From the NCBI GenBank assembly GCA_045654885.1, contig JAZOOF010000010.1:1-64000 (forward strand): a stretch of DNA of 64,000 nucleotides. The letters run 5' to 3'. The position numbers were made by a program, and so were the translations under genes. The DNA is from HGM04593 sp045654885. GTDB taxonomy: Bacteria; Bacteroidota; Bacteroidia; Bacteroidales; Bacteroidaceae. The notes below the pieces were generated by a model. The model saw only the letters and a list, made by a program, of their open reading frames with translations, did no database searches and was not told where the DNA came from. Of the stretch, positions 44,682-53,440 are shown piece by piece. Numbering within the stretch: position 1 is the first letter of the stretch; the number at the start of each line of letters is the position of its first letter.

Positions 44682-45737
44682 TTACGGATTCAGTCTGTCA
44701 AAATTGTTTGGATTGCTTTCCTGCACACCCCACTCCTCAACATTGAACTCGAAGGTAATCATATTGCTAACCTCGAGAGGATTGATGGAGATTACGTAGG
44801 TAATGTTCTTGTTCATTGCCCACTTCTCTATTCCACCAACAAAATCCTTCATGTCAATTGTTTTCTCGAACTCCTCTGTAACTGCAGGCTGACCGTTTTT
44901 GTACTCGGTAAGTACAGTATACTTGATATAGAGTTTCTGAACGTCGGCAGCAAGTTCCTGAGGAAGTATAAACTTAGGTGCCGCAGATACAAAGTCCGAA
45001 GTCGCACCACTTGCATCATACAAATCATGATCTGCAGCGACTACATCCCATGTTGCAGCGCCATCGGTGCTATCCCACATGCAGTCATCGCCATTGTTAA
45101 CAGCAGTCCAGTCCTGGTCAAGAGCAACCGCACCAGCAGTTTTAGTATTTTGAATCTGAAGGTCGTTCAAAGTTACAAGACATTTTGTAGCGTCATTCTC
45201 TCTCGCTGACTGCTTCACGGTGATGTTCAGCTTAGCCATAAGGTGACGGAGAATCATGGCCACTGTACCGTTGTCCTTTGAAATAACCTCAGTTGTCATA
45301 ACATCGGTCACATGATTTTCAACACCGGCAGGTGTAGCGAAATTCATTGTTGTCTTGCCATCAGTTGTTCTAACTGGTGCTTCGAAATAACTGTTTGTAG
45401 CATCAGTACCGATGGTTGTCATAGGAACAGCCAAGAAATCTACAGCACTACCGTCAACAGGATAATAATAGCTTTTGCCGTTTGTGAAACCGCCCGCTGT
45501 ATTATACTCTTCACCGTTAATGATAACATCGGCAGTACCTGCTTTCCAAGCCCAAATCTTAAGGTTGCCGTTAAAAGCCTCAGCTTTGTCATGCTCGGCA
45601 CGGGTCTGAGCAGTCTGCGGAGCCACTGCGAAACGAATCTCCTGACCTCTCTTAGCATCGTCGAACATCTGTTCGTCATTTGTACAGCTTGCAAACATCA
45701 AGCCTGCAATTGCTGCGAATAAGAAAGTTTTTTTCAT
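44682..45737 (-). CDS. major fimbrillin (type V pilus shaft subunit candidate)
   Basis: 351 residues from ATG at 45737 (the longer frame upstream is spacer). Lipobox FASC (Cys18); AQTRAEHD places Arg46-Ala47 at the same spot as the FimA maturation site. Then an N-terminal fimbrillin domain (SYYYPVDGSAVDFLAV, AMILRHLMAKLNITV) and a C-terminal strand-rich domain (EKWAMNKNITYVISINP). The typical pilin length, the position after the anchor gene and the hairpin behind it mark it as the shaft subunit. Codon-level AT content is visibly higher than in neighbours. Confidence 0.82.
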   Translation of the reverse strand: MKKTFLFAAIAGLMFASCTNDEQMFDDAKRGQEIRFAVAPQTAQTRAEHDKAEAFNGNLKIWAWKAGTADVIINGEEYNTAGGFTNGKSYYYPVDGSAVDFLAVPMTTIGTDATNSYFEAPVRTTDGKTTMNFATPAGVENHVTDVMTTEVISKDNGTVAMILRHLMAKLNITVKQSARENDATKCLVTLNDLQIQNTKTAGAVALDQDWTAVNNGDDCMWDSTDGAATWDVVAADHDLYDASGATSDFVSAAPKFILPQELAADVQKLYIKYTVLTEYKNGQPAVTEEFEKTIDMKDFVGGIEKWAMNKNITYVISINPLEVSNMITFEFNVEEWGVQESNPNNFDRLNP

Positions 45738-45777
45738 AACAAATATTATTAAAAAGTTAAACAAATATATTTTTTTA

Positions 45778-46818
45778 TTACTTGCCAAATTCTATCTCAC
45801 CAATCTCCTCGTCCCATCCCTCGACACCGGGCTTGAAACCGCCACCGCCGGGCTGGGGTACAGGCAACACAAGTTCCTTGTCAATGAGCAACCAATGGTT
45901 CTCCCTTGCCTGGGGAGTCATGAATATTGAGTCCATATCCAGCGTCATCTCCACACTCTGGCCGTCACGGGTGAGCACATTGAAGGAGATATAGAGCTGA
46001 CTCTCCACAGAGGGAGCAATGTGGTCGGGGCGCTTGCCGAAGGTGTTGAACACCGCACACAGGATATCGTTCTCGCGTGCTCGCATACGTAAATCGACAC
46101 TGCGGTACATCTCGAAATATGTTCCTGCATAGCAACCGAACTCGGGCTCGTCCATACCGAAACGGTTGGAAGGCACAAAGTCGGTAATCATTGCCACGGC
46201 ATTGGAGGCATACTGCCCGTTCACAAGACGCAACTGCACATAATAGGTATCAATGATGGTACGCGCCTCGGTGGTTATGAGATATTCGTCGTAGACAGCG
46301 GGGATATCCACTCCCTCTTCACGCGCCACAAACAGGTGGTCGGGCTCGTAATAGAGAGAAGGATCGGGTGCATCGGCACGGCTCTTGAACCTTGTATATA
46401 TATTGTCGGCAATCTCGGACGTAAAGGCCTCAAGGGTACTCTTGTAGTCCTCTCCGCGCACAAGCGTCGATGGAGTATCGAAGTTGTAGCACACCATGTC
46501 ATAGGAACCGGGAGGCACGAACACTTTACCCTCGTAGTAGACCTTGCCGCCATCTTCAATGCCACCTTTTGTAATGAATGCCTGGGAGAGAGCCTCGTGC
46601 GTATTGCGCTCATAGAATATCACGCGGAAGATTGCCGGTGTACCCAATGAGGGCGTTACCTTGTCATTGTATATGCTGGAGGTAATATTGTGGATACTGT
46701 CGGTGTTCAGCACCACGCGCACTTTCACCTGGCCTTGACCCTCGACAAGCGGACGGCGCACACATGAACAGAGAAGGCAGAGAAGAGACAAAAAGACGAA
46801 TTTAAGAACCTTACTCAT
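45778..46818 (-). CDS. DUF5119 (Mfa2/FimB-like anchor) lipoprotein
   Basis: 346 residues from the ATG at 46818, preferred because an ideal ribosome-binding site AAAGGAGGTG stands just upstream and the lipobox falls at LLCSC (Cys19). Resembles DUF5119/Mfa2-type anchor proteins that hold type V pili on the outer membrane and limit their length (PPGSYDMVCYNFDT, LLIDKELVLPVPQPG). It has no TR cleavage motif near the N-terminus, consistent with an anchor that keeps its lipid. Overlaps the DUF3575 gene by eight bases. Confidence 0.78.
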   Translation of the reverse strand: MSKVLKFVFLSLLCLLCSCVRRPLVEGQGQVKVRVVLNTDSIHNITSSIYNDKVTPSLGTPAIFRVIFYERNTHEALSQAFITKGGIEDGGKVYYEGKVFVPPGSYDMVCYNFDTPSTLVRGEDYKSTLEAFTSEIADNIYTRFKSRADAPDPSLYYEPDHLFVAREEGVDIPAVYDEYLITTEARTIIDTYYVQLRLVNGQYASNAVAMITDFVPSNRFGMDEPEFGCYAGTYFEMYRSVDLRMRARENDILCAVFNTFGKRPDHIAPSVESQLYISFNVLTRDGQSVEMTLDMDSIFMTPQARENHWLLIDKELVLPVPQPGGGGFKPGVEGWDEEIGEIEFGK

Positions 46819-48073
46819 GCGCACCTCCTTTCCTCTTCTTATAAGCAAATCTCAAAGGAAGCACCAATGAGACCTCAATCTTGGTAGGTCCGTAATAACC
46901 CTTGCGGCCCCACTTATAGGGGTCGCGCACAAGCTCCTCCCAACCCGGTGACGGGATGTAGTGACGGTAAGGGATCGACGCATATCCTGCCGAAGCCGAA
47001 AACTCGAGGTTGAAATACTTGCCAATAGGCATTGAGTAGCCATAGGTGAGACCGGTAGACCAATACTCACCCTGATAGTTGAATTCACGCAGATACTGCA
47101 AATCGAATTTTGCCGACATGAGATACAGACCGACAAAGTGCCCCCTGAGCAGGTTGGGCTGTACACCCTTCTCGAACCAATAGCGCCCCTCGACACCCAT
47201 CTGCCACACCTGGAAAGCCCATTTGTTACCGCCATGCCACCATGGGAAAAGGTCCTCGAAGGCAATGGAGAAACGGCGACCCAACGGCACCTCCACCTCA
47301 AAGTTCAATGCAGTGACGGCATCGTAGAGCAGATTGGTCTTCAGCGCTGCCACCATAACCTTCTTTTTCTCCACAACCTCATTCTTCACAGACGACTGTT
47401 CTTGAAGTTGCACATCAATGAACGGCAAGGTATCGGGCAACTCAATGGAAGGCACGGCAAACTGCTCCACCGCCTCGCGGCTGTAATAGAGAATACAGAA
47501 CATCGAGTTTCTTATGCGCGGATAGTAGTTACGCAAAAGGTACTTGTATGTCGGGAGGCGGTTCATACGCCACTTCTTGGTTGCAATATTCACATCGGCA
47601 TCAATCACGGCAAAAATCTGTCGCTTTGCCTCATCGCTGAGACCGGCATCGCGCTCAACATACCAACGGAGCTGTTCCCACGACTCTCCGTCGGGGTGCA
47701 CATAAAGTTTACCGTCGAGTTCGGGAAACACACTCATCACATAATTGCGCATTGTGGCGGCTCGCCTCTTTGAAAGGCGCACATTATATTCATAGGAACC
47801 CTCGGGCGATGACTGCGAAACGATAACAACAGAATCGATATATTCAATACCTATACGGTCAATCATACGGGCAAAACGCGCCAGAGCGGAGTCATTGCCC
47901 ATATAACCCATATCCAGCTGGTGTTTGTCCCAACGGAAATGGACCTCCAAGTCAACTATTCTCTTATGCACGCTCGGGACATGCCTATACCCGATTTGAG
48001 AAAAAGAAGCCATGGAGGAGAATAAAAGTAGTATTACAATAAGTACAGTGCGTACCTTGAACATATCTCGCAT
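46811..48073 (-). CDS. OmpA-like/DUF3575 outer membrane protein
   Basis: 420 residues, first gene of the pilus operon. Signal peptide (cut near SFS, residue 25). Residues about 35-130 look OmpA-like (SSPEGSYEYNVRLSKRRAATM), residues about 235-420 are DUF3575, a small outer-membrane beta barrel (VAALKTNLLYDAVTALNFEV, GWEELVRDPYKWGRKGYYGP). DUF3575 genes commonly head type V pilus operons; a role in assembly or anchoring is inferred from that. Confidence 0.82.
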   Translation of the reverse strand: MRDMFKVRTVLIVILLLFSSMASFSQIGYRHVPSVHKRIVDLEVHFRWDKHQLDMGYMGNDSALARFARMIDRIGIEYIDSVVIVSQSSPEGSYEYNVRLSKRRAATMRNYVMSVFPELDGKLYVHPDGESWEQLRWYVERDAGLSDEAKRQIFAVIDADVNIATKKWRMNRLPTYKYLLRNYYPRIRNSMFCILYYSREAVEQFAVPSIELPDTLPFIDVQLQEQSSVKNEVVEKKKVMVAALKTNLLYDAVTALNFEVEVPLGRRFSIAFEDLFPWWHGGNKWAFQVWQMGVEGRYWFEKGVQPNLLRGHFVGLYLMSAKFDLQYLREFNYQGEYWSTGLTYGYSMPIGKYFNLEFSASAGYASIPYRHYIPSPGWEELVRDPYKWGRKGYYGPTKIEVSLVLPLRFAYKKRKGGAHE

Positions 48074-48127
48074 ATTAATTTTATCTCCACGCCGAGCAAT
48101 TCACGATAGCTCAAGCATTTAAGCATA

Positions 48128-48135
48128 CAAAGTTA
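48128..48135 (-). promoter_or_regulatory. promoter -7 box of the pilus operon
   Basis: Minus-strand TAACTTTG (TAnnTTTG) 55 bases before the DUF3575 start; a TTG at 48158-48156 is near the -33 position. A T14 tract (A14 on plus) lies about 20 bases further upstream. Confidence 0.5.
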
Positions 48136-48176
48136 GCTATTATCAGACACATCTCCAACATTTTTAACAAATAGTC

Positions 48177-48190
48177 AAAAAAAAAAAAAA
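48177..48190. repeat. 14-base homopolymeric A tract upstream of the pilus promoter
   Basis: Fourteen consecutive A on the plus strand. It doubles as the U run of a terminator for the gene at 48274, but its length and its place upstream of a surface-structure promoter also fit slipped-strand length variation. Confidence 0.9.
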
Positions 48191-48200
48191 TACCACAAAA

Positions 48201-48243
48201 TTGTACAATATATATATATAAATTATATATATATATTGTACAA
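48201..48243 (-). terminator. 43-bp AT palindrome upstream of the pilus operon
   Basis: Two 21-base arms around one A; each arm starts TTGTACAA and continues with alternating TA. On the minus strand a T-rich stretch including T14 follows, so it may end the ABC-F/DUF5106 transcript; the absence of G or C outside TTGTACAA is odd for a terminator. Confidence 0.6.
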
Positions 48244-48273
48244 AAAGAAGAGGCGACTACTGCAGAAAACACG

Positions 48274-49167
48274 CTAAACAGATGACAGCACTTCTCTTAA
48301 ATGCCACAATGGAATATCCTTGAATATCACGCGTTTTCCACTGTCGAGCAGATAGAAAGATGGCAACGCGGGAAGATGGTATAGCAGGCCGTCAATAATT
48401 TCGGAGCCGGCATCATGCACATCGAGCCAATTGGCCGGCACATCGACAGCAGACTCCCGCCACAGTTCAGCATCATCATAGGGGTAGACCGAGAGGACAA
48501 GCAACCCCTCCAAGCCAAGCAGCGGGTCGGCAAGCAGCGAAGGCATTACCTCCCGACATTTGTCGCAATCCGGGTCATTGAACACAAGCAGGATGAGGCG
48601 GGCATCGAGTGAGTGGAGCGTTCCGGAGCGGCCGTTACGGTCGACGAAGCCGAAATCGGCAGCCACGCTACCCGGACTGTTGCGGGATATCATGTCGAGC
48701 ATGTAACGGGCACGGCCCGACAGAGCCTCATCGCTGCAGCCGGCAATGAAAGCTGTGAGAAAATGCGCATACACGGCATCGTTGCGAAAAGGGGAATCGG
48801 GATTGGCCAGATAGTGGTCGACCGTTGCATGGCACCAGTTGCGCGATGATTCATGAGCCGAAGCCTTGCCATAGAATGACGCAACGGCATTTGATGCTGT
48901 TGCCGAGTCGGCATATTGAAGAAGATATATGAAGTTGGAAAAGAGCTGCTCACCGGCATCGCGGTTGCCCTGCGTTGAATTTGCAAAGTCGTACCCGTTC
49001 CAGAACTCGCCGAGCCTGCCCGCAAGCGTTGCCGACGGGGAGGGCGCGGCAGAAACCTGCACTTGAGCCTCGTGGACAGAAGTTTCATTCTTGGCACCCG
49101 AGCCGCCACTGCATGCAAACAGCAGCGACAACACAACAACAGGGAGGATGGTACGGAGCAGTCTCAT
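48274..49167 (-). CDS. DUF5106-like lipoprotein with thioredoxin-type CxxC domain
   Basis: 297 residues from the ATG at 49167; a GTG four codons upstream, overlapping the previous stop, is also possible. Lipobox LLFAC (Cys19). The N-terminal half is helical and resembles DUF5106; residues about 190-297 look like a TlpA/thioredoxin fold with FNDPDCDKCREVMPSL (CxxC) and a cis-proline-like LPALPSFYLLD. Probably a periplasmic-facing redox protein; function not established. Directly behind the ABC-F gene. Confidence 0.75.
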   Translation of the reverse strand: MRLLRTILPVVVLSLLFACSGGSGAKNETSVHEAQVQVSAAPSPSATLAGRLGEFWNGYDFANSTQGNRDAGEQLFSNFIYLLQYADSATASNAVASFYGKASAHESSRNWCHATVDHYLANPDSPFRNDAVYAHFLTAFIAGCSDEALSGRARYMLDMISRNSPGSVAADFGFVDRNGRSGTLHSLDARLILLVFNDPDCDKCREVMPSLLADPLLGLEGLLVLSVYPYDDAELWRESAVDVPANWLDVHDAGSEIIDGLLYHLPALPSFYLLDSGKRVIFKDIPLWHLREVLSSV

Positions 49168-49175
49168 GGCAGCAA

Positions 49176-50810
49176 TCACTTTCTCTCCAGTTCACTGAGT
49201 TCCTCCATCTTCTTTGCAGCGAGGAATTCATATATTCCGCACAGGTGTTCACGCACCTTGCCATGGCCGAACTCATAGACCTTGGTCACAAGCCCGTCGA
49301 GGAAGTCACGGTCGTGGCTCACACAGATGAGCGTACCGTCAAAATCCTGCAGTGCCTGTTTCAGGATATCCTTTGTCTTGAGGTCGAGGTGGTTGGTGGG
49401 CTCGTCGAGAATCAACAGGTTCACAGGCTCAAGCAACAGTTTGAGCAGTGCAAGGCGCGTGCGCTCACCGCCCGAGAGCACCTTCACCTTTTTGGTGCTT
49501 GCCTCGCCGCCGAACATGAATGCGCCAAGCAAATCGCGTATTTTGTTGCGTATTTCGCCCTTGGCAACATCATCTATGGTCTGGAACACGGTCAGTTCCT
49601 CGTCGAGCAACGATGCCTGGTTCTGTGCAAAATAGCCAATCTGCACATTATGTCCCAGCTGCAACGAGCCCTCGTGTTCAAGTTCCTTCATTATACATTT
49701 TACAAGCGTTGACTTACCCTCGCCGTTGCGGCCCACGAAAGCCACCTTGTTGCCGCGCTCAATGGTGAGCGTAGCGCCCGAGAAGATGCGTTTGTCGCCG
49801 AATGCCTTTCCCACTCCGTCCATAATCACGGGATACTGACCCGCACGCGGCGATGGCGGGAATTTGAGTCGCAAAGCCGATGTATCCTCCTCGTCCACCT
49901 CAATGATTTCAAGTTTCTCGAGCATCTTCACGCGGCTCTGCACCTGCAGGGTCTTTGAATATGTACCCTTGAAGCGCTCGATGAAATCCTTGGTCTCCTG
50001 AATCATCTTCTGCTGTTCCTCGTACTGCTTCATCTGCTGCTGGCGACGCTCGGCACGCAAAACAAGATACTGCGAGTAGTTGACCTTGTAGTCATATATG
50101 CGCCCCATTGTAACCTCGATGGTGCGTGTGGTGATATTATCCACGAACTTGCGGTCGTGGCTGATGACAACCACCGCCTTGCCGTTATTTACAAGGAACT
50201 CCTCGAGCCAACCGATTGACTCGATATCGAGGTGGTTGGTAGGCTCGTCGAGCAGCAGCACGTCGGGGTTGCGCAACAGCATCTTCGCAAGCTCAATGCG
50301 CATGCGCCAGCCGCCGCTGAACTCACTTGTCTGGCGGCCGAAATCCTTGCGCTCGAAGCCAAGACCAAGGAGCGTCTTCTCGACATCTTCCTCAAAGTGA
50401 GTCATGTCAATGGCATAGAACTTCTCGCTTTTGGTGGCAACCTCTTCAATGAGAGCCATGTACTCGTCGCTCTCGTAATCGGTGCGGGTGGCAAGCTCGT
50501 TGTTCATGCGGTCGAGCTCGGCTTCCATCTCGTAGAGGTGGGCAAAGGCCTGCGATGCCTCTTCGAAGACAGTGCGCCCGTCCTCGGTCATCAGGTGCTG
50601 CGGCAGATAGGCAATGACGGTATCCTTGGGGGCCGACACAGTGCCGCGAGTGGCTGTACGCACGCCCGCGAGTATCTTAAGCAAGGTACTCTTGCCCGCA
50701 CCGTTCTTGCCCATGAGGGCAATGCGGTCCTTCTCATTAATCACAAACGAAACATCGCTGAAAAGCGTTGTTCCACCAAACTCCACAGCCAATCCGTCGA
50801 CCGATACCAT
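49176..50810 (-). CDS. ABC-F family ATPase
   Basis: 544 residues from ATG at 50810 (upstream frame is promoter DNA). Two ABC cassettes, no membrane helices: Walker A GKNGAGKSTLLK and GRNGEGKSTLVK, signatures FSGGWRMRIELAK and LSGGERTRLALLK, LLLDEPTNHLDIES and LILDEPTNHLDLKT, joined by a charged linker (about 240-320). Members of this class act on the ribosome (EttA/Uup/YbiT-like translation factors or antibiotic protection); the housekeeping setting favours a YbiT-like factor. Confidence 0.93.
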   Translation of the reverse strand: MVSVDGLAVEFGGTTLFSDVSFVINEKDRIALMGKNGAGKSTLLKILAGVRTATRGTVSAPKDTVIAYLPQHLMTEDGRTVFEEASQAFAHLYEMEAELDRMNNELATRTDYESDEYMALIEEVATKSEKFYAIDMTHFEEDVEKTLLGLGFERKDFGRQTSEFSGGWRMRIELAKMLLRNPDVLLLDEPTNHLDIESIGWLEEFLVNNGKAVVVISHDRKFVDNITTRTIEVTMGRIYDYKVNYSQYLVLRAERRQQQMKQYEEQQKMIQETKDFIERFKGTYSKTLQVQSRVKMLEKLEIIEVDEEDTSALRLKFPPSPRAGQYPVIMDGVGKAFGDKRIFSGATLTIERGNKVAFVGRNGEGKSTLVKCIMKELEHEGSLQLGHNVQIGYFAQNQASLLDEELTVFQTIDDVAKGEIRNKIRDLLGAFMFGGEASTKKVKVLSGGERTRLALLKLLLEPVNLLILDEPTNHLDLKTKDILKQALQDFDGTLICVSHDRDFLDGLVTKVYEFGHGKVREHLCGIYEFLAAKKMEELSELERK

Positions 50811-50844
50811 ATTGTCAATTTGTTTTAATTTGTTATAATCGAAT

Positions 50845-50879
50845 GCAAAGATACGAAATTGTTGCTGTTTTAACGCAAA
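50845..50879 (-). promoter_or_regulatory. promoter of ABC-F gene
   Basis: Minus-strand TATCTTTGC (50853-50845) with TTTG 22 bases upstream (50879-50876), spacing slightly long. Interleaved with the thrA promoter. Confidence 0.6.
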
Positions 50880-50893
50880 AAAAGTAAATTTGC
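50862..50893 (+). promoter_or_regulatory. promoter of thrA
   Basis: TTG (50862-50864), 20 bases, TAAATTTGC (50885-50893). It shares about 18 bases with the divergent ABC-F promoter, so the two probably compete for polymerase. Confidence 0.65.
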
Positions 50894-50941
50894 ACCTCAA
50901 TATTTGCAGTTGCAGGAAAACTGCATAAAAACAACTACAGA

Positions 50942-53380
50942 ATGAAAGTGATGAAATTCGGCGGAACATCAGTTGGTTCCGTAGAGAGTATACTCAGTCT
51001 CAAGAAGATTGTTGAAGAGGCTGCCACAAATGAGCGTGTTATTGTTGTTGTGTCGGCGCTTGGCGGCATAACCGATAAACTTATAAAGACCGCAAACCTT
51101 GCTGTTTGTGGCGACATGGCATTCAATGACGAGTGTCGCGGGATTATCGAACGCCACCACAGCTTGATTGACACCGTGATTACCGACGGGAGCAAGCGCG
51201 CGGCGTTGCTCGAAGAGGTGGACATGCTGCTTGGCGAGCTGAACAACATTTACCAGGGACTTGCGCTCATAAACAACATGACACCGAAGTCCGAGGCTAC
51301 AATAGTGAGCTATGGCGAGCGCATTTCGAGCCGCATAGTGACAGCACTCATTGATGGCGCAGTGCGTTTCAACGCCCGCAAATTCATAAAGACCGAGACA
51401 AAGCACAAGAAGCATATCCTTGCCGATGAACTGACCGACAGGCTCATACATGAGCATTTCGACGGTTGCGACGAAAGGATTATTGTAGTGCCAGGATTCA
51501 TTGCCCAGGACAAGGAGAGCGAAGAGATAACCAACCTGGGACGCGGCGGCAGCGACTACACAGCGGCAATAATCGCTGCTACACTGAAGGCCGACTGCCT
51601 TGAGATTTGGACCGACGTGGACGGATTCATGACTGCCGACCCGCGCGTAATAAACAATGCATATACCATAGGGCACCTGAGCTATGTAGAGGCGACCGAG
51701 TTGTGCAACTTCGGTGCAAAGGTTGTCTACCCCCCGACAATATACCCTGTGTTCAAGGCAAACATCCCAATAAAGATAAAGAACACCTTCAACCCAAGCG
51801 GAGAAGGCACCATAATAGATGCCGACAGCGAGAGCGAGGGCCGTCTTATAAAAGGTATATCGAGCATCAATGATACCGACCTGCTCACAGTGCAGGGACT
51901 TGGCATGGTGGGTGTGGTTGGTGTGAACCACCGTATTTTCCGTGCGTTGGGCAATGCAGGCATCAGTGTATTCCTTGTTGCACAGGCATCATCGGAGAAC
52001 AGCACATCAATAGGTCTGCGCCATGTGGATGCCGAAAAGGCATGCGAGGTACTGAACAAGGAGTTCGAGAAGGAGATTTCAATGGGCCTCATGGAGAGCG
52101 TGCGGGCAACAAGCGAACTGTCGACCGTGGCCATCGTGGGCGAAAACATGCGCCACAACGCCGGCATCATAGGCAAACTGTTCCAGACACTGGGACGCAA
52201 CGGTATCAACGTTGTTGCATGTGCCCAGGGAGGACAGGAGACAAACATATCGTTCGTCATAAAGGCCGACCTGCTGCGCAAGACACTGAACGTCATCCAT
52301 GACTCGTTCTTCCTGTCGGAGTACAAGGTGTTGAACCTCTTTATCTGCGGAATCGGCACCGTGGGAGGCAGCCTCATTGAGCAGATTGTGTCGCAGCAGG
52401 AGAAGCTGAAGAGAGAGCATGGCCTGAAACTGAACATCGTAGGTATAGCCAACAGCCGCAATGCCATTTTCGACCGCGAGGGACTGGACACCGCAGGCTA
52501 CCGCACAGCACTGAAGGAGAGCGCACCGAGCAGCATAAGCAAGCTGCGCGACGACATAATCGAGATGAACATCTTCAACTCGGTGTTTGTGGACTGCACG
52601 GCAAGCAGCGAGGTTGCGGCAATTTACGGCGACCTGCTGTCGCACAACATAAGTGTGGTTGCAGCCAACAAGATTGCAGCCTCGGCCGACTATGCCACAT
52701 ACAACAACCTGAAGCAGATTGCCCGCCAGCGCAACATCAAATATCTGTTCGAGACCAACGTGGGCGCGGGCCTTCCAATCATAAACACCATCAACGACCT
52801 TATCAACAGCGGCGACAAAATCTTGAAGATTGAGGCGGTGCTGAGCGGCACACTCAACTTCATATTCAACGTGCTGAGCAAGGAGATTCCAATGAGCCAG
52901 GCCGTGCGCCTTGCACAGGAGAAGGGCTACAGCGAGCCCGACCCACGCATTGACCTTTGCGGCAAGGACGTGATACGCAAACTGGTAATCCTTGCACGCG
53001 AGGCAGGCTATGCCATTGAGCAGAGCGACGTGGAGGCCAACCTGTTCATTCCACAGGAGCTGTTCGACGGCACGCTTGAGAATTTCTGGGCAAAGCTGCC
53101 GCAGCTTGACGCACAGTTCGAGGAGGAGCGCAAGCAGCTGGTGGCCGAGAAGATGCACTGGCGTTTCATTGCCAAGTACGAGAACGGCAAGGGAAGCGTA
53201 TCGCTGTGCAAGGTAAACGAGCGTCATCCGTTCTACCACCTCGAGGGCAGCAACAACATAATCCTGCTCACCACCGAGCGCTACAAGGAGTACCCCATGC
53301 TCATCCAGGGCTACGGTGCCGGCGCAAGCGTAACGGCAGCCGGTGTATTTGCCGACATAATGCGTATAGCGAATATCTGA
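50942..53380 (+). CDS. thrA: bifunctional aspartate kinase / homoserine dehydrogenase
   Basis: 812 residues. Aspartokinase part (1-290) with VMKFGGTSVGSVESI and GRGGSDYTAAIIAATL; two ACT regulatory domains (about 315-465, including VQGLGMVGVVGVNHRIF and VAIVGENMRHNAGI); homoserine dehydrogenase part (470-812) with the NAD loop FICGIGTVGGSLIEQI, AANKIAASADY and GAGLPIINTINDLINSGD. Catalyses steps 1 and 3 of the aspartate pathway to Thr/Met/Ile. thrB/thrC do not follow; the gene ends at a hairpin. No attenuation leader was recognised. Confidence 0.96.
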   Translation: MKVMKFGGTSVGSVESILSLKKIVEEAATNERVIVVVSALGGITDKLIKTANLAVCGDMAFNDECRGIIERHHSLIDTVITDGSKRAALLEEVDMLLGELNNIYQGLALINNMTPKSEATIVSYGERISSRIVTALIDGAVRFNARKFIKTETKHKKHILADELTDRLIHEHFDGCDERIIVVPGFIAQDKESEEITNLGRGGSDYTAAIIAATLKADCLEIWTDVDGFMTADPRVINNAYTIGHLSYVEATELCNFGAKVVYPPTIYPVFKANIPIKIKNTFNPSGEGTIIDADSESEGRLIKGISSINDTDLLTVQGLGMVGVVGVNHRIFRALGNAGISVFLVAQASSENSTSIGLRHVDAEKACEVLNKEFEKEISMGLMESVRATSELSTVAIVGENMRHNAGIIGKLFQTLGRNGINVVACAQGGQETNISFVIKADLLRKTLNVIHDSFFLSEYKVLNLFICGIGTVGGSLIEQIVSQQEKLKREHGLKLNIVGIANSRNAIFDREGLDTAGYRTALKESAPSSISKLRDDIIEMNIFNSVFVDCTASSEVAAIYGDLLSHNISVVAANKIAASADYATYNNLKQIARQRNIKYLFETNVGAGLPIINTINDLINSGDKILKIEAVLSGTLNFIFNVLSKEIPMSQAVRLAQEKGYSEPDPRIDLCGKDVIRKLVILAREAGYAIEQSDVEANLFIPQELFDGTLENFWAKLPQLDAQFEEERKQLVAEKMHWRFIAKYENGKGSVSLCKVNERHPFYHLEGSNNIILLTTERYKEYPMLIQGYGAGASVTAAGVFADIMRIANI

Positions 53381-53400
53381 CACGGATTTAAAAGGCAACA

Positions 53401-53438
53401 CATGAAGGTGACCAAAAAGTAAAATGGTCACCTTCATG
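53401..53438 (+). terminator. stem-loop after thrA
   Basis: Fourteen-base stem CATGAAGGTGACCA / TGGTCACCTTCATG with a ten-base A-rich loop, 20 bases after the thrA stop; no U run. Confidence 0.75.
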
Positions 53439-53440
53439 CT

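Noticed and set aside
52079..53437. Long minus-strand open frame opposite thrA
   Set aside because: Antisense shadow of a GC-rich coding region; its composition is odd (Cys/His/Leu rich) and the thrA frame is certain.
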